Positions 5,034-7,630 of a DNA stretch of 7,630 nt are shown here, piece by piece (positions within the stretch are counted from its first letter, which is position 1; each line of letters begins with the position of its first letter). The position numbers and the translations under genes were made by a program. The stretch spans positions 1 through 7,630 of the forward strand of contig DASVDW010000240.1 in NCBI GenBank assembly GCA_036380925.1, given 5' to 3'. The notes under the pieces are model-generated. The model did no database searches. It worked only from the letters and a program-made list of their open reading frames with translations, and was not told where the DNA came from. Origin of the DNA: JAICLV01 sp036380925 (lineage in GTDB: Bacteria; Actinomycetota; Actinomycetes; Acidothermales; Acidothermaceae).

Positions 5034-6253
5034 GACTGCCGCCGTTCGAGCACCATCACCGAAACCGTGGCGTTGGCCGGCACCTGCGTCACGTGCTCGG
5101 GCACCACGATGAACGCGTTTGCCAGCGCGAGGTCGGCGACCAGGTGCGAGCCCATGCCGCCGACCGGCGTGACCACGTAGCTGCCGTCGCGCACCTCGAT
5201 CCGCCCGCGCACGTAAGACCTTTTGCCCTCGGACTTGGTTATCGGTTGGGTGAGCGTCGCGCGCACCAGCGGCCGGTACAGCTGCTCGACGCCGAGCATC
5301 CGCCGAATCGCCGGACGCACGAAAACCTCGAACGAGACGAACGCGCTGACCGGGTTGCCCGGCAGGGTGAATATCGGTGTCGCGTCCGGGCCGATGACGC
5401 CGAAACCTTGCGGCATGCCCGGCTGCATCGCGACTTTGGTGAACTCCACGGTGCCCAACCGGGAGAGCACTTCCTTGACCGTGTCGAAGGCGCCCGCGCT
5501 CACGCCGCCGGTGGTGACGACGAGGTCGGCGCGCACGAGCTGGTCTTCGATCATCGACAGCAGCCGGGTGCGGTCGTCGGGAACAATGCCGATGCGGTAG
5601 GCGATCGCGCCGCTCTCGCGGGCCGCGCAGGTGATTGCATAGCTGTTCGACTCGTTGATCTGGGCCGGGCCCGGCTCCACACCGACGTCGACGAGCTCGT
5701 TGCCGGTGGAGAAGACGACCACCCGCGGCTTCGGGCGAACCCGGACCCGCGGGAGGCCGAGCGCGGCGAGCAAGCCAATCTGCGCCGCGCCCAGCGCGGT
5801 GCCGGCCGTGAGCACGGTCTCTCCGGCCTCGACGTCCTCGCCCGCGCGACGAATGTTCTGGCCATGCGTCGGCGCCCGATGTATTCGAACCCGCGCGACA
5901 CCGCCGTCGGTCCATTCCACCGGGACGACGGTGTCGGCGCCGCGAGGCACCGGGGCGCCGGTCATGATGCGCACGCACAGCCCGCTGTTCACGGCGTACG
6001 CGCCGCCGCTTCCGGCCGCGATGTCACCGACCACCGGCAACTCGACCGGATTTCCCTCTGCGGCGGCCGAGACGTCCTCGAACCGCACCGCATACCCGTC
6101 CATCGACGAGTTGTCGAACGGCGGCAACGCCCGCCGCGACACGATGTCTTCGGACAGCACGCAGCCATGCGCGTCAAGCAGGGTGACCTCGAGGTCGGGC
6201 AGCGGCGCCAGCCGGCCCAACACCGCCGACAAATGCTCCTCGACGGATCTCAT
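5030..6253 (-). CDS. glp: MoeA-family gephyrin-like molybdotransferase / divisome protein Glp
   Basis: MoeA-family proteins insert molybdate into adenylylated molybdopterin. In Corynebacterium the homologue in this gene neighbourhood (Glp) also binds the FtsZ C-terminus and the membrane receptor GlpR, as gephyrin binds receptor tails. The 407 residues are full length. Domain I/II motifs are PPFDNSSMDGYAVR (44-57), RIMTGAPVPRGADTVVP (95-111) and RRAGEDV (135-141). The MPT-binding domain has VVVFSTGNELV (178-188), VVTTGGVSAGAFDTVK (245-260), KVAMQPGMP (273-281) and FTLPGNPVSAF (295-305). Domain IV spans about 320-407. D257 aligns with the E. coli catalytic Asp of this loop, but the lysines of the E. 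coli KxxxKPGKP stretch read Q277 and M280 (alignment from memory). The ATG start overlaps the galU stop (ATGA) with no Shine-Dalgarno, so it probably depends on galU translation. Moco enzymes follow downstream and sepX/glpR is nearby, so both roles are plausible. An ordinary moeA call would be equally valid biochemically. Confidence 0.9.
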   Translation of the reverse strand: MRSVEEHLSAVLGRLAPLPDLEVTLLDAHGCVLSEDIVSRRALPPFDNSSMDGYAVRFEDVSAAAEGNPVELPVVGDIAAGSGGAYAVNSGLCVRIMTGAPVPRGADTVVPVEWTDGGVARVRIHRAPTHGQNIRRAGEDVEAGETVLTAGTALGAAQIGLLAALGLPRVRVRPKPRVVVFSTGNELVDVGVEPGPAQINESNSYAITCAARESGAIAYRIGIVPDDRTRLLSMIEDQLVRADLVVTTGGVSAGAFDTVKEVLSRLGTVEFTKVAMQPGMPQGFGVIGPDATPIFTLPGNPVSAFVSFEVFVRPAIRRMLGVEQLYRPLVRATLTQPITKSEGKRSYVRGRIEVRDGSYVVTPVGGMGSHLVADLALANAFIVVPEHVTQVPANATVSVMVLERRQS

Positions 6254-7173
6254 GACGCGAAGTCATGCGATTGAACGAATTGCTTGAGCCAAGGAAGCAA
6301 CTCTGGCCCGAGGTCCTCGCGTTCGACAGCCAGCCTGATGACCGCCTTGAGGTAGTCGAGGCGGTCACCGGTGTCGTACCGGCGTCCGCGAAACAGCACG
6401 CCGTGGACCGGCCCGCCGTCGACGTCTCGGGCGGCCAGCACCCGCAACGCGTCGGTCAGCTGGATCTCACCGCCCGCGCCAGGTTGGGTCGAACGCAAGA
6501 CGTCGAACACCTCCGGCGCGATCACGTAGCGGCCGATCATGGCGAGATTGCTCGGGGCGTCGGACTTCGGCTTTTCAATCATGTCGGTGACCCGCACGAC
6601 GTCGTCGTCGTCGGTCTTCTCGACCGCGGCGCACCCGTACAACTGGATCTGCGACGGCTCGACCTCGATCAGCGCGATGACCGAACCGCCGCGCTGTTGT
6701 TGCACCTGGACCATCCGCGCGAGCAGCGGGTCGCGGACGTCGATGAGGTCGTCGCCCAGCAGCACGGCGAACGGCTCGTCACCCACGTGCTGCGCCGCGC
6801 ACAGCACCGCGTGGCCAAGGCCTTTCGGCTCCCCTTGCCGCACGTAGTGGACCGTGGCGAGATCGGTCGCCTCTCGCACCAGCGAGAGCTTGGTGTCGTC
6901 GCCCTTCGCCGACAGCGTGTCCTCGAGCTCGTAGTTGCGGTCGAAGTGGTCTTCCAGCGCGCGCTTGTTCCGGCCGGTGATCATCAAGATGTCGCTGAGC
7001 CCGGACGCCACCGCTTCCTCGACGACGTACTGGATCGCCGGCTTGTCGACGACGGGCAGCATCTCCTTGGGCGTCGCCTTCGTGGCGGGCAAGAAACGGG
7101 TGCCCAAACCAGCGGCCGGGATGACCGCCTTGGTCACCGGGCGGGCGGCGCCGGTCGGGTTGATCGAGGACAC
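6250..7173 (-). CDS. galU: UTP–glucose-1-phosphate uridylyltransferase GalU
   Basis: GalU makes UDP-glucose and pyrophosphate from UTP and glucose-1-phosphate in the cytoplasm, feeding trehalose, glucan, galactose and cell-wall arabinogalactan synthesis. The 307 residues are the normal family length. The nucleotidyltransferase signature AGLGTRFLPATK (21-32) is followed by KEMLPVVDKPAIQY (36-49), RQGEPKGLGHAV (112-123), LGDDL (139-143, Mg/nucleotide aspartates), EKPK (200-203), GGEIQLTDA (234-242) and RRYDTGD (264-270). The GTG start at 7173 leaves about 12 residues before the core strand. It lies 6 nt after a candidate -10, so the mRNA may be leaderless; the stop overlaps the glp start. It is probably the first gene of the galU–glp–moaC–mogA–rimJ operon. 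The same galU–moeA pairing occurs at Rv0993–Rv0994 in M. tuberculosis. Confidence 0.96.
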   Translation of the reverse strand: MSSINPTGAARPVTKAVIPAAGLGTRFLPATKATPKEMLPVVDKPAIQYVVEEAVASGLSDILMITGRNKRALEDHFDRNYELEDTLSAKGDDTKLSLVREATDLATVHYVRQGEPKGLGHAVLCAAQHVGDEPFAVLLGDDLIDVRDPLLARMVQVQQQRGGSVIALIEVEPSQIQLYGCAAVEKTDDDDVVRVTDMIEKPKSDAPSNLAMIGRYVIAPEVFDVLRSTQPGAGGEIQLTDALRVLAARDVDGGPVHGVLFRGRRYDTGDRLDYLKAVIRLAVEREDLGPELLPWLKQFVQSHDFAS

Positions 7174-7179
7174 GCTGCG

Positions 7180-7208
7180 ACCCTAACGCGCTTGGCGGCG
7201 CGCGTCAG
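7180..7208 (-). promoter_or_regulatory. candidate galU operon promoter, CTGACG-N17-TAGGGT, leaderless
   Basis: On the minus strand CTGACG (7203-7208; 4 of 6 to TTGACA) and TAGGGT (7180-7185; TANNNT) are separated by the ideal 17 bp. Six bases separate the -10 from the galU GTG, so transcription would start at or beside the start codon. The -35 overlaps the stop codon (7205-7207) of the upstream GGDEF gene, so the operon has its own promoter at minimal spacing. Confidence 0.55.
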
Positions 7209-7630
7209 GATTCGGGTCGGCGCGGCTCGCCACGCGTCACGACTCCCACGTCCGGCACCACAACGACCGTCGGCGTCGGTGGCGCGCCCTGGACGGACGA
7301 CGGCGCCGCGGGCGCCTCGTCGGCGTGCGCGATCGGGCTGGTCTCGTCGAAGGCCACTCGAAGCGCGTCGGACGACGCCGGGGGCTCGGTCCGCGGAACG
7401 TCGCCGACCGGCTCGCCGGACGCGAACCTCCAACAGTCACGGCCAGCCGCCTTCGCGTCGTACAACGCGTTGTCGGCGCTGCGCAGCAGCTGGCTCGCGT
7501 CGCCGCCGTGATCGGGAAACACGGCGACCCCAACGGACGCGGTGACGGGCAGTTCGTGGGCGGTGCCTTGGCAAAACGGCGCGGATCGGATGACCGCGCC
7601 CAGCCGCTGCGCGGTGCGCGCGCCGCCGTC
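7205..7630 (-). CDS. GGDEF-domain protein, C-terminal part (probable diguanylate cyclase; 5' end off window)
   Basis: GGDEF domains condense two GTP to the second messenger c-di-GMP. The visible 141 residues begin inside the domain, after the GGDEF motif, so catalytic competence cannot be judged here. The diagnostic C-terminal half is clear: RLGAVIRSAPF (9-19), VTASVGVAVFPDHGGDASQL (29-48), then LRSADNALYDAKAAGRD (49-65) with its final strand CWRF. After the domain comes a tail of about 70 residues rich in Ala, Pro and Asp, ending in a hydrophobic TVVVVPDVGVV patch (121-131) and a basic end; I recognise no domain in it. The stop lies 31 bp before galU on the same strand and overlaps the galU -35. 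A 5-formyl-THF cyclo-ligase gene sits next to galU in mycobacteria (divergent, from memory), so this neighbour differs. Confidence 0.9.
   Translation of the reverse strand, partial: DGGARTAQRLGAVIRSAPFCQGTAHELPVTASVGVAVFPDHGGDASQLLRSADNALYDAKAAGRDCWRFASGEPVGDVPRTEPPASSDALRVAFDETSPIAHADEAPAAPSSVQGAPPTPTVVVVPDVGVVTRGEPRRPES

Noticed and set aside
5034..5978. Open frame on the minus strand continuous with moaC through glp
   Set aside because: It is a shadow of glp: low-complexity Arg/Gly/Ala translation with no motif, while the glp frame carries full MoeA motifs. moaC begins at GTG 5033.
5093..7545. Long plus-strand open frames opposite glp and galU (5093-6274 and 6265-7545)
   Set aside because: Antisense frames kept open by high GC; His/Arg/Val-rich translations without recognisable domains, opposite genes with clear families.

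Overview
The window is about 7.6 kb of high-GC DNA. It looks chromosomal and actinobacterial, most likely from the Mycobacteriales/Pseudonocardiales lineage. I infer this from four things: dense G/C third positions, GTG starts, an actinobacterial-type protein O-mannosyltransferase diverging from rsmI, and a galU–glp(moeA)–rimJ–sepX/glpR order that recalls the Mycobacterium tuberculosis Rv0993–Rv0996 and Rv1002c–Rv1003 neighbourhoods. No mobile element, CRISPR array or sign of recent transfer is visible.

Left part (1–2016): the 5' part of rsmI (16S rRNA ribose methyltransferase) runs leftwards off the edge. It is divergent from a complete pmt gene (polyprenyl-phosphomannose-dependent protein mannosyltransferase) on the plus strand. 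A short convergent gap (2017–2186) holds two hairpins, one of them a 15-bp near-perfect inverted repeat built from a repeated CTYAACGCG motif. A tRNA-Ala(CGC) gene follows on the minus strand (2187–2260).

Middle and right part (2300–7173): everything is on the minus strand. Read in the direction of transcription the order is galU (UDP-glucose pyrophosphorylase), glp/moeA (gephyrin-like molybdotransferase/divisome protein), moaC, mogA and rimJ-like acetyltransferase, then a 172-bp gap, then sepX/glpR (divisome membrane protein) and the tRNA. galU/glp, glp/moaC and mogA/rimJ overlap by 4 bp (ATGA or GTGA) and moaC/mogA are 10 bp apart, so galU–glp–moaC–mogA–rimJ looks like one translationally coupled operon. 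galU has a well-formed candidate promoter (CTGACG-N17-TAGGGT) placed so that the transcript would begin at or next to the GTG start codon (leaderless). Upstream of galU lies the 3' end of a GGDEF-domain gene (c-di-GMP type), truncated by the window edge.

How the genes fit together: moaC (cPMP synthesis), mogA (molybdopterin adenylylation) and glp/moeA (molybdate insertion) are molybdenum-cofactor enzymes. The glp/moeA and sepX/glpR pair is also the recently described actinobacterial gephyrin-like module, in which a MoeA-like protein binds FtsZ and a membrane receptor at the septum. galU (UDP-glucose for envelope polymers) and pmt (glycosylation of secreted proteins) add an envelope theme. The most interesting points are this cell-division module embedded in Moco genes, a cluster of five GTGAC/GTCAC sites (including 9-bp-period direct repeats) just upstream of sepX, and the intergenic inverted repeat.
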